Shown here in pieces: positions 32,583-43,620 of a DNA stretch of 64,000 nucleotides (positions are counted from its first letter, which is position 1; each line of letters starts with the position of its first letter). The translations under genes and the position numbers were made by a program. Source of the DNA: Isoetes taiwanensis (lineage: Eukaryota > Streptophyta > Lycopodiopsida > Isoetales > Isoetaceae); the NCBI GenBank assembly GCA_021234155.1, contig JAJEKV010000002.1, positions 11,772,725 through 11,836,724 of the forward strand. Reading direction: 5' to 3'. The notes under the pieces were generated by a model that searched no databases, was not told the DNA's origin, and saw only the letters and a list, made by a program, of their open reading frames with translations.

Positions 32583-35500
32583 GTGTGCCTTTTGCTAGTT
32601 TTATTTTTTTTTTTTTTATTTTTTTTTTATTTTAGCACACCAGCCTTACCAGGCCTTTCCTGAAATTCTAAGCTATCCACCTAGCAACTCCACCTCACCA
32701 AAATCTAACGTGGCATGAAAATTTGTCGTTGGATCTATGAATTTATATATCAACGGACAACAAAATTAGAAATTGCCAAAGAAAATAGGCACGGAGATGC
32801 CAAGGCAGTCGTCCGTTTGCTATGTTGCTTGCTGCGTTCTCTTGCTCAAAGAGCTTCGACAATTTTAACAGGCAATTTCGTTTATGATTCTTGTCGAATT
32901 TTAAGTGCCCACAGATATGGCTTTTTTTGCCTCATTTCTCTTCAGCTTTATTATAGTCTGCAACCGGCAGCCTTCATTGTTGGTTAGACCTAACAGAGCA
33001 ATTTTTTGAGCTCTCAGTTCTGTCATGCCTGATATTGGGCTTTATCTGCTTCGCATTTCATTGCTTCCATGGATGGATGTAAATGGCACGCAAGGAGTTC
33101 TACGGAATTTTTTTTGCCACAACGGATTGTTTTATATGGCAACATATTGTTCGCAAGCAAATTCTTTAGTGATTAGTTTTTCCTTTATCCTCAAAATTTT
33201 CTTTTGCAGGAATCAACCCATGCGGAGTTCTGTTTCTTATCCATCAATTCATTGCCTCTCTGTATCCATCTTTTTGCTATGGGGTTTTTACCCTAGCTTT
33301 GCTCTGTTTTGCATTTTTCCCTGTTCTTCTGCCCGCTTAGGCATTTTTGGGGCCTTTCGCTGGCTATGGCAGTCCTTTAATGCAGCTACTCTGAGCTTCG
33401 CTTGGCTATTTAGACTCTACAATATTGATAGCTTGCCGTCACTGCCAATCATGTCCGCATTTGTTCTATTATACTATCCTTTCGATTAATACTGTATATT
33501 TACAGGTGATGGTGAAGGCTATACGAGGGAAATCTACATGCGTTGCTTGCTATTTCTGGCAAGGATCTCGATTACATGTTTCATCATGGCGGCAAAGCTT
33601 GTTTCAAAAGAAATTCTTGGACAAAGACTATCATTTTATCGATAGATTTCGTGGACTAAAGACCATATTTTTTTTGGTTAGCTTTAAGTTAAAGCTTGAA
33701 TCAAGTTCAATGGCATAGTCAATGCTTGTGTTGTATTGCATTTCTGGTGTTTCGGTGGCAATTCCTTACAAGTACTCTCAGGCTTGCAGAAAAAGTTGAA
33801 GCATAAACTTTTGGGAATGAAGAAGCAGTTCAGAGATTTGCACAACCGTGAGTAGAATGCCTATTGAAGAGCAAATTCATATTTAAAGGAGTAACTTCAC
33901 TATCAGCCCCTTTTCAGGTATGTAGAAAAATTATTTGAATGTAATGCTCTGGAAATGGTGGCAACCAACTGGAGATGATGACAACCTAGAGTAGTAATGT
34001 GATTCCGTTTTAAAACACAGAGGATGACCCTTCCTAACTGGAGCTTGCATGTATTGGCTAGAGGATTGGGCAGAATACAAAAGTGTTGTAGGGCCACCAG
34101 AACCCGTGACTGGCAAGGATATTCCTGATGCATAGGATCCATATAACGTTTGTGGCCCGTATTCATAACCAACAGTACATTATTCTTGTTTCCAGCACGG
34201 GCTTCCTGCTAACCAAGTTCTAGGATTTTTCTTTGAGCCATGCCTTCATCCAATTGTCAAGACTGCTCTTCCTTTTGGATGGCACGCAACCAAAGGGCAG
34301 TGTAGTTCTCTGTACAACAAGTGCAGACTTCATCCTCTTTCTTTAGCCTTTCCCTTAGCATTTTTGCCATCTTCAGGTTCATGATTTTTCAAACTCAAGT
34401 TTAAATGCAGCCAGCCAAATTTTCTTAGAACTTTGGAATTGCAGCACATGCCTCCTGGACTATTGCTCTGGCAGAAGACACTTTTCCTTTAAGCCACTTC
34501 ACTGCACGAGTCAGACTGAGGACAATATGTAAGAGATTTCCTTAATGATTAAAGATTTTAAATCATGTGTGAGCTTAGAATCATTGCCAGAAGGCAAGAT
34601 GATGCATGTATTGATAAATGGATTCAGATCTTATTTTGATTGGGGCTCTAAGTGACATCTTTGGAAAGTCTGCACGCATGGTGGATGCATTCAAGATATT
34701 GCAAACATGAATGGAACTAAATTTTTCTCTTCAATCCTATGATTGCAGCATGCATAAGGAATGAGCAACATGAAAAAGCGCGTCTGTTATTTTAACAAAT
34801 GCAAAATCAAAATCTAGTATTGCTTCAAATCTAGCTATATGATACTGATCATCACTTATTATCTGGCAAACAACGTTAGACCTTTAGTACCACAGAATAT
34901 CCACAGCCTAAATACATCTCATCTGAGTGATTCTTGGTGTTTGGATGGTTCTGCAAGCAAGTGGAGTTATTTGTCTATGCCTTAGAAGGCAATGTGTGCA
35001 GGCTCTAACAGGTTGAAAAAAGATCGTGGCAATACAAAGGCTTACAATGTTTGTTGCATCAAAATAACACCTGCTTTGCCTCAGAAGTTTCCTTCTTGCT
35101 TATGCCTATTATAAAAAATTTCACTCCTGGCCTATCCAATCTTGGCTTTAGGATTCATGTTATCAACTGAGGATGGGATGGCTGGATCAGCATTGGGTCT
35201 GCAATTGCCAAACAAGGAAGAATTGCTGCCATCTTCATATTTGATGAATTGGACGTTTGGCCAATGCATCATTAGCTTACCAACAAACTCGCAACTTGTT
35301 GCATTATTTTGTTCTTTTAATATTCACTTTTGTTTCTTTGTGCTAAAACCATAAAAGATCATTTCTAGAAAAACATACCTTGAAAATATCGTCTTTTAGG
35401 ATTCTGAAAAATAAAGGCGCATTATAAGGTGTTGGTCTCTATCTGCTGGAGTAATGCAAAACCTTTATTTGCTTTACATTCCATGGAAGAAGAAAAGAGA

Positions 35501-35908
35501 AAGTTCCATTCAAATGCAATAGACATCTCCAATCAAGCATTGTCATTTATCTATGCCTAGTCATGCTTTTCCAATTTGTAATAAGCTTTGTATTCAAAAT
35601 GAAAAGCTTCCTCAAATGAAATACAAACGAAAAAAAAAATAATAATACGATATACAGATTTAATCTTCAATTCGAATAAATCACTATAAATGTGAAATTA
35701 CATAACACAAAAAGCACATTGTCAATTACGGTTGTCTAATGACACCACAACAAGCAAGTTTAACCTTGCCAAAGTCTTCTATCTAACGCTACACTTACAT
35801 ATCTAAGAAGTTTAGCCTTGCCAAAGTCCTCTCTCTAATGACACTATGCTTAGATATCTAACAAGTTTAACCTTGCCAAAGTCTTTTGGTGTGCCTTTTG
35901 CTAGTTTT
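32583..35908 (-). mobile_element. 3.3-kb retroposon with 20-bp target duplication
   Basis: GTGTGCCTTTTGCTAGTTTT occurs exactly at 32583-32602 and again at 35889-35908. Just inside the left copy is a 30-40 bp T-rich run, so on the minus strand the insert ends in poly(A) next to one direct repeat, the signature of LINE-type target-primed insertion. The last 170 bp before the tail match the unit at 14141-14310, ending GGCTGGTGTGCT. The 5' end (right side) has three tandem units of about 54 bp. No reverse transcriptase or other known protein is visible inside, so it would be non-autonomous. Plus-strand frames inside (33025-33489, 33425-33718, 35142-35354) show no family signature. Confidence 0.6.
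35757..35888. repeat. Tandem repeat of about 54 bp
   Basis: AAGTTTAACCTTGCCAAAGT begins near 35757, 35808 and 35863, each followed by TCTATCTAA/ATGACAC-type sequence. It forms the 5' (right) end of the 3.3-kb insertion. Confidence 0.8.
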
Positions 35909-35935
35909 TTATGTTTTTTCTTTGTTTGGTGTGGG

Positions 35936-37460
35936 TCACGCGTCCCACGCAAGGAAATGGTGCCACGCCTGTGATGGGCCGTGGGCTTCCGGTTCGGACC
36001 CATTCTGTGGGATGCCGTGGATGCAGCGTGGCCAAGGGCCATTGAAGTTGAGTTGATGCCTTCGATGGATGGCACCGCTTCCGGGAAAGGAGCACGCCAG
36101 AATGAATATAGTCATCAGACTTACGGGGCCGTGGGCTCCATGAGTCTCACAGCCCTAATCCAGAACGATTTGGCTTCACAGAGTCTCACCACGGCCCTGT
36201 AAGTCCTTCCACGACCCGTCAATCAGTAAATCTTCGACTTTCCACGACCAACAAGCCCACGGCCATCACGGCGTGGCTTCAATCTGCAACACCTTAACGC
36301 ACTGGTCCTCGGTTTTCCACGGTAAGATTCAATCTTGACCGTCGAATGGACCATTTGTTATCGACTAGTAACTGCGCTTTGTTCTTGAAAATTTATGGAG
36401 ACAATCCCGTAACAGCCTAGGATTTTCTCTGCCCTTCTCTGCATCTGCCATAACATCCTAGGATTTTCTGAACAGGGCTTCGCTGCAGCTTTGCCGGAAC
36501 AGGGTTGGGCTTCCCTTGCAAGCAAGCTACTAAAAACTCCATCGTTTTCTACCCCATCGTTTTCCCAAGTTCCATCCTCCCCACCTGCTGCTCAAGCTCG
36601 GGCGGCCATTGATTTGTGCCCCTCGCCGGATTCCAGCATCTCGGTAAAGCTTCACCTTCTCGATCCTGTACAATGGGGCAAACTGCCTCTGTTATGAGCC
36701 CATTTGATGACATTTTTGTTCAGGTATTCCCCCTGCTCTGTTATTCTAGTAATGCATCCTTTGTTTCCGAGGCCGCGAATCCGGCCACGATTCGGCCCCC
36801 GCTTCTGCATCGGTCGCCCGCCCCTGCTTCCTCGATCGATCTGGCGCCCTTGCTTCTAGCCCAAGGTGCAAACCCTCGGACTAGAGCGTTAAGGGAGATA
36901 ACGCCCTGGCCCTCGGGCCTTACCATAAAAAAAAATCTCGGCAGGCCGTAGCACGCCCTCGCCATTTTGGCCATGCCTCAACGCCCTCGGCCCAGGGCGT
37001 TATCTACCCTTCCGCAGTGTTCGCGCCAACCTTAGAAGCCCACGGCCATCCGCGGGCGTGGCTTCTAGTCTCCAACATCTTCACCGCAGTAGGCTTTGTC
37101 GCGAAGGGTTTAACTTAACAAAAGTCTTGGAGACCTTTCGCAGCTCTCACGGCAACAAGCGGGTACACAAAAGTTGAGGCGTGCTAGCGGTGAAGATTCG
37201 ATGCCGTGGGTGCCGTCCACGGGGGACAAAATCACCGGTCCGCAGAAAAAGACTTGAGCTATTTACCATCAGGATCAGATCGATTCTGGTGTATTTCATG
37301 TAGCGGGCAGGAAAACTACTGCAGAACCTGTGGTGCTGAACTTACTCTGTTTCCATAAGGCCGTGATGGGCCGTGGCCGTCATTTTCCGCTGAGAGTCTC
37401 TATGCCGTGAGGGTTCTGAGGATTTGAAGCCACGCCGTGATGGCCGTGGGCTTGTGAGGA
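35936..37460. repeat. GC-rich block with inverted repeats
   Basis: A 31-bp sequence starting CAAGCCCACGGCCATCACGG at 36252-36282 is exactly reverse-complemented at 37424-37454. Related but imperfect versions lie near 35965 and 37040. A second inverted pair, AGATAACGCCCTGG near 36897 and CCAGGGCGTTATCT near 36993, would form a hairpin. GC is visibly higher than the flanks. Open frames here (36491-36951 plus, 36741-36974 minus) follow GC content and show no family motif. Confidence 0.65.
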
Positions 37461-38117
37461 TGCAGATCAAAGTGGACGCCTCGTTAGTGACGTCACATTG
37501 GCTATCCTTCTTGGGACATCTGAGGATCATGGAAAGCTGTGGACGATGAAGTTGGAAGTGTGGCCATGCTGTAGAATAAGGCCATCTATGTTGTGGGAAG
37601 CCCCAAAATGTGCTGTAAGTTGCTGATGAAATCAAAGTATCCTGAAAGAACTCGAGAATGTGGGCATAGAGCAGAGTATGATAAAAATGCTCTGGCTGAA
37701 AGCAGCGAAGTGTGTCCAGATAAACTGCTTGTTCATGTCCAATGCTGTTGCTGCTCCTATTCTTATTGTTTGCCAGAATGAACTGAAGAGATCCTTGCTT
37801 ACGGTTAGTGCAAGGAGGTATGCAGAATACTTGCAAGATGCAAGGCCTGTTATATCTGCCCGTGAATAGAGACTCCTATGTCGGCAAGTTTTTGAAGGTC
37901 GATGGAGCACAGAGAAGTATATGCTTGCCGGAATACAAAAATATTTGCCTGTTAACTTATAGACATCGATTGGAATGAAAGGTGGAATTGATCTCCTTGC
38001 TGGAAAAAAGAAAGCCCCTTGCTTTGTGGGTCGGTCGGTTTGCTTCAAAACGGCAACAGAAAGGTTGAGATGGAGGCTCCAAAATAAGAGTATCCTTGTG
38101 ATGCCTTCCACTGATTT
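37461..38117 (+). other. Host flank of copia insertion, weakly coding-like
   Basis: Short plus-strand frames (37593-37781, 37660-37869) and a later run (STEKYMLAGIQKYLP, GIDLLAGKKKAPCF) continue to the insertion site at 38118 and possibly past it at 42787. No family is recognised and stops are frequent. Confidence 0.2.
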
Positions 38118-38122
38118 GAAAC

Positions 38123-38377
38123 TGTAAATTATACTGATGAAATAACAGAGAATCCAAGTTAACAGATGAGAACACAATGAGACAAAGAATACGAGTGATC
38201 AAAAGGTGATTGTATTATCAAAATGTGCACTGTTTAAATACAGATATCTCCATGAGGTAAGCTTAGATCATGGAGTAATTCATGCCATAATTCCTTCAAC
38301 CGCTTCAACCGCTTAACTACTTGCCAAACATGAAATAACCAAAATAGTAAACTCAAATAAACACTTAATGTTTAACA
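38123..38377 (-). repeat. Copia 3' LTR
   Basis: 255 bp, TGTAAATTATACTG...AATGTTTAACA on the plus strand. It contains a GTTTAAATACAG AT-rich box and differs from the 5' LTR at four sites. Confidence 0.95.
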
Positions 38378-38388
38378 TCCCCACTTAA
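38378..38388 (-). other. Polypurine tract
   Basis: Minus strand AAGTGGGGA directly precedes the 3' LTR start TGTTAAAC; it primes plus-strand DNA synthesis. Confidence 0.7.
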
Positions 38389-41384
38389 GTGTTTACCGTC
38401 TTTAACCCAATCACTTCAAGAAATTTCTGAAACTTGATGATTCCCAGAGCTTTTGTCATTGCATCAGCAACCATTTCTGCTGTAGGACAGTAAGCCAACT
38501 TCAAGGTACCTGTATTTAAGACATCTCTGATATAGTGATACTTGATATCAATATGTTTCATCCTCTTGTGTTCAGCAGGATCATATGAAACTTTCATGGC
38601 TCCTTGATTATCTGCCATCAGTGTCATTCCTATGCTGTCATGAATTTTCAATTCAATTGCTAACCTTTGCAGCCAAATGGCTTCATTAAAAGCATGTGTA
38701 ATCGCATAGAATTCAGCCTCAGTGGTGGATTGGGCAATGCATCTTTGTTTGGAGCTACTCCAACTTATGGTTCCTCCTGCAAGAGTAAAAACATAACCTG
38801 AGATGAATTTTCTGTCCTCATCCCCTCCCCAGTCTGAATCCGTGTATCCAACAATCTCCCTGCTGCCATTAGCATCAAAACTTATTCCAAGCTTGGAGGT
38901 ACCTGCAATGTACCTTAGACACCTTTTGAGCGAGCAACAATGGTTATGCTTTGGATTATTTGCAAACTGACTTAACTTAGAGAGTGTCAAGGACAAGTCA
39001 GGTCTTGTGGCTACTGCTGCAAAATTTAGAGTCCCCAAGATGTTCCTGTACTGCTCATGAATGTAAAATAGGCTTTCAAAACAAGACTCACCTGAGGCAA
39101 CTAAGTTTACTCCAAACTCAAGAGGAGTTGCAACCGTCTTACAATTGGTCATGCCCACCCTGTACAAAAGATCAGCCACGTATTTTTCTTGATGTAAAAA
39201 CATCTTACCTTTTTCCTTGTCATAATTAATCTGTATGCCAAGAAAGTGATGTATCATGCCTAAATCCTTCATTCTGAATTGTTTATGGAGTTGCTCTTTC
39301 AGCAATACTAACTCATTCTCTCGAGCTGCTAAGATGATCAAATCATCCACATAACATAATACAATTACAGGAAAAGGTATGAATCGAAAGTAAACACCAG
39401 GGTCATTTGCACTTACTTGGAAGTCAAGCATAAGGAGCACTTGATTCAATTTGGAATACCAAGTTCTGGACGCCTGCTTCAGACCATATATTGCCTTATG
39501 CAACTTGCAGACCACATTAGATCCTTGAGTAAAACCCTCTGGCTGTGCTAAATAGAGTTCCTCCTCAAGTTCCCCATGCAAAAAGGCATTTGTGACGTCC
39601 ATTTGGTGGATGTGATAATGTTGTTGACATCCGTATGCCAAGATGGTTCTCACAGATGTGAGTCTAACTACAGGAGCAAAGGTCCTGTCATAATCTATCC
39701 CATATACCTGTGTAAAGCCTTTGGCCACCAGCCTTGCTTTAAAACGGTCAATGCTGCCATCACTATGGTATTTGATTTTAAATACCCATTTGGATCCTAT
39801 TATGTTTTTGTCAATTGGTTTTTCAACCAAAGACCAAGTCCCAGCTTCTTGTATTGATGCAAGTTCAGCTTTCATAGCAGTAATCCACTGATCTCTTTCA
39901 TTGCTATTAATGGCCTCAAGATAAGTTTGTGGTTCAATAGCATGCTCCATGACAGAAAAGACATAATCTTGGAGCCATGCAGGAGGTCTCCTATGGCGTG
40001 CAGGCCTTACAGCAGCAGAATATTCTGTTGTATCAGCAGGATACTCTGTTGTATCATTTTCCCCTAATGGTTCCTCTTCAACATCATTAGGTTCTATGGC
40101 ATCATTCCTTTCATTTCTGGTATTCTCCAAAGGAATTGTTGGTGCAGCAGGCAGAGTTTTGCTGGGTACTTCTAAGTCTGCTATGACAACAAAGGTTGAT
40201 ACTTCTGGCTTAGCCTGAGGGAAACAATTTTCATATTCATTGAATTCAGCATGGCAGCTAATTACTAGTTTCCGAGTCTCAAGATCAATGAATCTGTATG
40301 CTTTTCTATTACTGCAGTAGCCTATAAACATGCTTGTCTTTACTTGACTCCCTAGCTTTGAGTTTGGAACATTTAACTTTACAAAAGCTTTGCATCCAAA
40401 AACTCTCAAATGTTTAAGCATAGGAGATTTACCTGACCAAATGTCTTCAGGAACCTTGAATTCAAGTTTGGCATGTGAAGCTCTGTTTATCAAATAGGCT
40501 GCTGTAGTTATAGCTTCACCCCAAAAACAAGCTGGAACTTTCATGCTTAACAATAATGTCCTGGCCATTTCAATGAGGGTTCTATTTACCCTTTCTGCTC
40601 GACCATCTCGCTCACTAGTATATGGTGCAGTGAGTTGGTGTTCAATCCCATTCATCATGAGAAAATCCTCAAAAGCCTTAGAGCAAAATTCACCTCCTCT
40701 TAAGGTTAAGATTTGATCTCTAGTTCCTTTTTCAACCAGCTGTTTGAAGATGCAAAAATATTCAAAGCATTGATTCTTAGCTTTGAGTAAATACACAAAT
40801 ACCTTTCTGGAGAAATCATCCAAGAACACAAGGAAATATTTTGATCCTGCAGGTGTAGCTGGACTGATTGGACCACATAGGTCAGTGTGCAGCAGAGCAA
40901 GCCTCTGTTTTGCATGTGAAATGGAAGCCGGGAATCTCCCCCTTGTGATCTTGCATTGTAAACAAATGTTGCAGGGTCTGGTGAATACCTTGCCAATCTT
41001 CACAAATCCTTGCTTGATCAGAAATTCCATCCGAAAGGGGGCGATATGCCCGAGCCTGTAATGCCATAATGTTTGCTCGGAAGGAGCTTCGCCTGCATAA
41101 TGTACTCCTTCAGTAATTTGAGGTGAACCAAGAATCTCATACAAGTTGCCCTTCCGTATTGCTCGAATCAGCACTTGCCCATCTGCATCTAGCACCTCAC
41201 AACTAGAGGTAGAGAACTTGATTTCATTGCCTGCATCGGTTAGTCTGCTGACTGACAAGAGATTCTTTTGCAAACGTGGTACATGCAGAACATTTTTGAT
41301 AGTTGTGATAGCTTTTCCAAATAGAATTGAAATACTACCTGTTCCAATTGCTTCCTGAACATGGTGATCTCCCATGCGAATCAC
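38385..41384 (-). CDS. Copia pol: integrase, RT, RNase H
   Basis: Intact 999-residue frame. The integrase zinc site uses H108, H113 and Cys among C138/C141/C144. Catalytic D168 (LLHTDLCGP) and E264 (GRAERVNRT) are present, but the middle Asp is missing: residues 226-233 read LTLRGGEF where relatives have LRSDxGGEF, so about three codons are deleted. RT spans about 515-760 with MDVTNAFLHGEL and YVDD at 678-681. RNase H spans about 845-980 with D849, E889 and D925. The frame opens with GTG at 41384, and reading upstream in this frame gives CPKVIRMGDHH, which belongs to the end of protease, so there is no separate start. It is one base out of phase with gag. RT and RNase H look functional. Confidence 0.93.
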   Translation of the reverse strand: MIRMGDHHVQEAIGTGSISILFGKAITTIKNVLHVPRLQKNLLSVSRLTDAGNEIKFSTSSCEVLDADGQVLIRAIRKGNLYEILGSPQITEGVHYAGEAPSEQTLWHYRLGHIAPFRMEFLIKQGFVKIGKVFTRPCNICLQCKITRGRFPASISHAKQRLALLHTDLCGPISPATPAGSKYFLVFLDDFSRKVFVYLLKAKNQCFEYFCIFKQLVEKGTRDQILTLRGGEFCSKAFEDFLMMNGIEHQLTAPYTSERDGRAERVNRTLIEMARTLLLSMKVPACFWGEAITTAAYLINRASHAKLEFKVPEDIWSGKSPMLKHLRVFGCKAFVKLNVPNSKLGSQVKTSMFIGYCSNRKAYRFIDLETRKLVISCHAEFNEYENCFPQAKPEVSTFVVIADLEVPSKTLPAAPTIPLENTRNERNDAIEPNDVEEEPLGENDTTEYPADTTEYSAAVRPARHRRPPAWLQDYVFSVMEHAIEPQTYLEAINSNERDQWITAMKAELASIQEAGTWSLVEKPIDKNIIGSKWVFKIKYHSDGSIDRFKARLVAKGFTQVYGIDYDRTFAPVVRLTSVRTILAYGCQQHYHIHQMDVTNAFLHGELEEELYLAQPEGFTQGSNVVCKLHKAIYGLKQASRTWYSKLNQVLLMLDFQVSANDPGVYFRFIPFPVIVLCYVDDLIILAARENELVLLKEQLHKQFRMKDLGMIHHFLGIQINYDKEKGKMFLHQEKYVADLLYRVGMTNCKTVATPLEFGVNLVASGESCFESLFYIHEQYRNILGTLNFAAVATRPDLSLTLSKLSQFANNPKHNHCCSLKRCLRYIAGTSKLGISFDANGSREIVGYTDSDWGGDEDRKFISGYVFTLAGGTISWSSSKQRCIAQSTTEAEFYAITHAFNEAIWLQRLAIELKIHDSIGMTLMADNQGAMKVSYDPAEHKRMKHIDIKYHYIRDVLNTGTLKLAYCPTAEMVADAMTKALGIIKFQKFLEVIGLKTVNT

Positions 41385-42427
41385 CTTAGGGCATGCAGTA
41401 GCTGGTAATTAAAGAAAAGTTCTCTTTGTGAAGTCATATGGCTTGTAGCTCCAGAATCCATGTACCACTTGGAGTTAGGCTTCCCTTCCATCAATTCTAA
41501 GGCAACAAACAGGAACTCCCCATGATTATCCTCCAGTTCTTCAAGTATGCAGTTGTGTTCCTCCTCAGAATTGTCAACACATTTGTCTTCCTCTGCAACG
41601 GCTGCTTGCTCTCTGGGTACCGGAGCAGGGGCTCGACAATCTCTTGCCAGGTGTCCAGTCTTTTGGCATCGAAAACAAGTTGCTTTGTTTTTATCAAATC
41701 GAGGCTTCTTTCCTCCATTCTTTTCCCCCTTTTTATTTTTTGCTTCACTGAACATCAGCGCATCTGTCACAAGATGTGCCTTGTTCTGATTCTGACGAAT
41801 GACTTCAGCTTTCAGTCTCTCCAGAGCTTTGTCGAAAGTGTATTCCGACAATCTGCCTTCCATATTGATAATGACTCCTTCAAAAGTCAAAGGTAAACTG
41901 TTAAGCAGCATGCTTACCTTCTCATCTTCCGTGATATCGACACCAGTGGCTTGCAATTCGTCCAGCATCTCCCTCATGATGCATGCATGCTCATGGAAAT
42001 CTCCTCCCTCAGTCAAATGAAGACTATAGAGCTTTTTTCTTAGAGCAAGACGATTTCCTGCTAAATCAGAAGCATAATGGTTCATAAGAACCCGCCAAAT
42101 TGCTTGTGCAGATGAAAGTCCCCTGACCAATCTTGCAAGGGTGTCATCTAAACCAGAGCAGATCACCAATCGCGCCTTTCGGTCCTTCTCAGCAAGGTCC
42201 GAAGCAGATTCTAGAATAACCTCAATGGTTTCTTCATCAGTGCCCTCAGTAGCACTAGATCCGGCAGGAGTGCCTTGATTCACACTCCCTGTCGGATTGA
42301 CAGCATCCCAGAGGCCCTTATCCTCCAGGATCATCTGGATCCGCCATTTCCAGAGCATAAAATTTTTTCCATTGAACCGGGGAATCAGCTTCCATTCGAA
42401 TGCATTCAGTGTTCCGTTGCTCTCCAT
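41381..42427 (-). CDS. Copia gag and N-terminal protease
   Basis: 348 residues from ATG at 42427, 100 bp after the 5' LTR. Residues 10-45 (WKLIPRFNGKNFMLWKWRIQ) are the copia gag start, followed by the UBN2-type gag domain (LTEGGDFHEHACIMREMLDE; LLNSLPLTFE). A zinc knuckle, CFRCQKTGHLARDC, is at 251-264. Protease starts with KWYMDSGATSHMT, catalytic DSG at 324-326. The frame then stops at TGA after HALR, while homology continues in the frame of pol, so a single base change in protease separates them. Many copia elements use one frame throughout, so this is more likely a lesion than a programmed shift, but the site was not tested. Confidence 0.93.
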   Translation of the reverse strand: MESNGTLNAFEWKLIPRFNGKNFMLWKWRIQMILEDKGLWDAVNPTGSVNQGTPAGSSATEGTDEETIEVILESASDLAEKDRKARLVICSGLDDTLARLVRGLSSAQAIWRVLMNHYASDLAGNRLALRKKLYSLHLTEGGDFHEHACIMREMLDELQATGVDITEDEKVSMLLNSLPLTFEGVIINMEGRLSEYTFDKALERLKAEVIRQNQNKAHLVTDALMFSEAKNKKGEKNGGKKPRFDKNKATCFRCQKTGHLARDCRAPAPVPREQAAVAEEDKCVDNSEEEHNCILEELEDNHGEFLFVALELMEGKPNSKWYMDSGATSHMTSQRELFFNYQLLHALR

Positions 42428-42512
42428 CGTACAGGTATTGAAGGTGGTTTACTCAAGGATTATGGAATTCAGTCAGGATAATGACAGAGTCAGAGTCAGA
42501 GCAGTTACATGC

Positions 42513-42526
42513 GTGGGCCCATAACC
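42513..42526 (-). other. Primer-binding site for the anticodon arm of tRNA-iMet
   Basis: Directly next to the 5' LTR the minus strand reads GGTTATGGGCCCAC, 14 nt complementary to the anticodon stem-loop of plant initiator tRNA-Met (GTGGGCCCATAACC) rather than to its 3' end. The same internal site primes Drosophila copia and yeast Ty5, which use a half-tRNA. Confidence 0.85.
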
Positions 42527-42781
42527 TATAAATTATACTGATGAAATAACAGAGAATCCAAGTTAACAGATGAGAACATGATGAGACAAAGAATACGAGT
42601 GATCAGAAGGTGATTGTATTATCAAAATGTGCACTGTTTAAATACAGATATCTCCATGAGGTAAGCTTAGATCATGGAGTAATTCATGCCATAATTCCTT
42701 CAACCGCTTCAACCGCTTAACTACTTGCCAAACATGAAATAACCAAAATAGTAAACTCAAATAAACACTTAATGTTTAACA
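42527..42781 (-). repeat. Copia 5' LTR
   Basis: 255 bp. It starts TGTTAAAC on the minus strand. The terminal CA next to the primer site has become TA. Differences from the 3' LTR are all transitions. Confidence 0.95.
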
Positions 42782-42786
42782 GAAAC

Positions 42787-43620
42787 TCTGTGTTTGTGGT
42801 TTTGGAAAAATTTAGAGAGTGCCATGAAGGAAACCTGTAACTAGCATGAGCCATGCAGGTAGTCGGCATTCCAAGAATAGCCGCTAAGCCCGGAGAACTC
42901 GGCAAGATTGGTGTTGGCTCGGCAATAGACTTGGTCGCAGTTTGAAGGACAGGACTGAAGGCTTAAGCTTGCTTGAAGAACAGAGCTTTATTTTCATGAA
43001 ACATCGCAGACGAATCAGACAAATCGGCTACAGCCACAAAGGGGAGAGCCTTAAGCAAGGAAAAATTCTGAGAGATAATCCGTTGTGTGCCTGATGTTCC
43101 CTGAAGAATGAGTGAGGAATCGATTGTTAAAAACTCGATTGGGGGCCATATGATGTTGTGTTCGCCAGAAGGAAGGCCAGAGATTGCGAGGCAGAGCTCT
43201 GATTCTGGTTTGAACAAAAGGCTAAAAAACTAACTGCCCCTGTGTTGCTTCTGCCGTGCACAAGGCCAAGCTTAGGATCTGGTGAAATGGCAAAAATCAG
43301 AGCTGTGAATCATGATAGGCAAGTGGGCCTTGCATCTCAGGGTTCGAAAAAGTGGGGGTTTGGCTCGAGGATTGCCAGTTGAATCTCTTAAAGTCCAGTT
43401 GGGGTTTAGGGCTACTGCGGGTGGTTCCAACAAAAATTTCAAACATATGGCTAATTGCATGTAAAGATTCATCCAAACATGCAAATTTCTAGTTTAAAGG
43501 ACTCGGGATTTTTTGAAAAGGTTAGGGGACCATATTAAGCATGCCATGCCACGGCAATTTGGGCACAAAGTAGATTTGCAATTGCACATCTTAGTAGCCT
43601 AGGTAGTAATTAATTGGAAT
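42787..43620. other. No recognisable gene
   Basis: Short minus-strand frames (42963-43217, 43272-43484) without family motifs. This is the right flank of the copia insertion. Confidence 0.3.

Larger units (their letters stand above)
38123..42781 (-). mobile_element. Complete Ty1/copia LTR retrotransposon
   Basis: The element is 4659 bp, starts TG and ends CA, and is flanked by the 5-bp duplication GAAAC (38118-38122 and 42782-42786). LTRs of 255 bp differ at four positions, all transitions, so insertion is recent. Coding is on the minus strand: gag-protease at 42427-41381 and integrase-RT-RNase H at 41384-38385, the copia order with integrase before RT. Primer site and purine tract abut the LTRs. 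Two defects make it probably non-autonomous: a frame break inside protease and loss of an integrase Asp. Confidence 0.95.

Noticed and set aside
33025-33718. Two overlapping plus-strand ORFs
   Set aside because: No family signature and located inside the poly(A)-tailed insertion on the opposite strand.
36491-36974. Overlapping ORFs on both strands in GC-rich sequence
   Set aside because: Open frames are expected from high GC; composition is repeat-driven and no motif is present.
41381-41384. Programmed -1 frameshift between copia gag and pol
   Set aside because: The junction lies inside protease homology and I see no slippery heptamer with a downstream structure; a simple indel explains it better.
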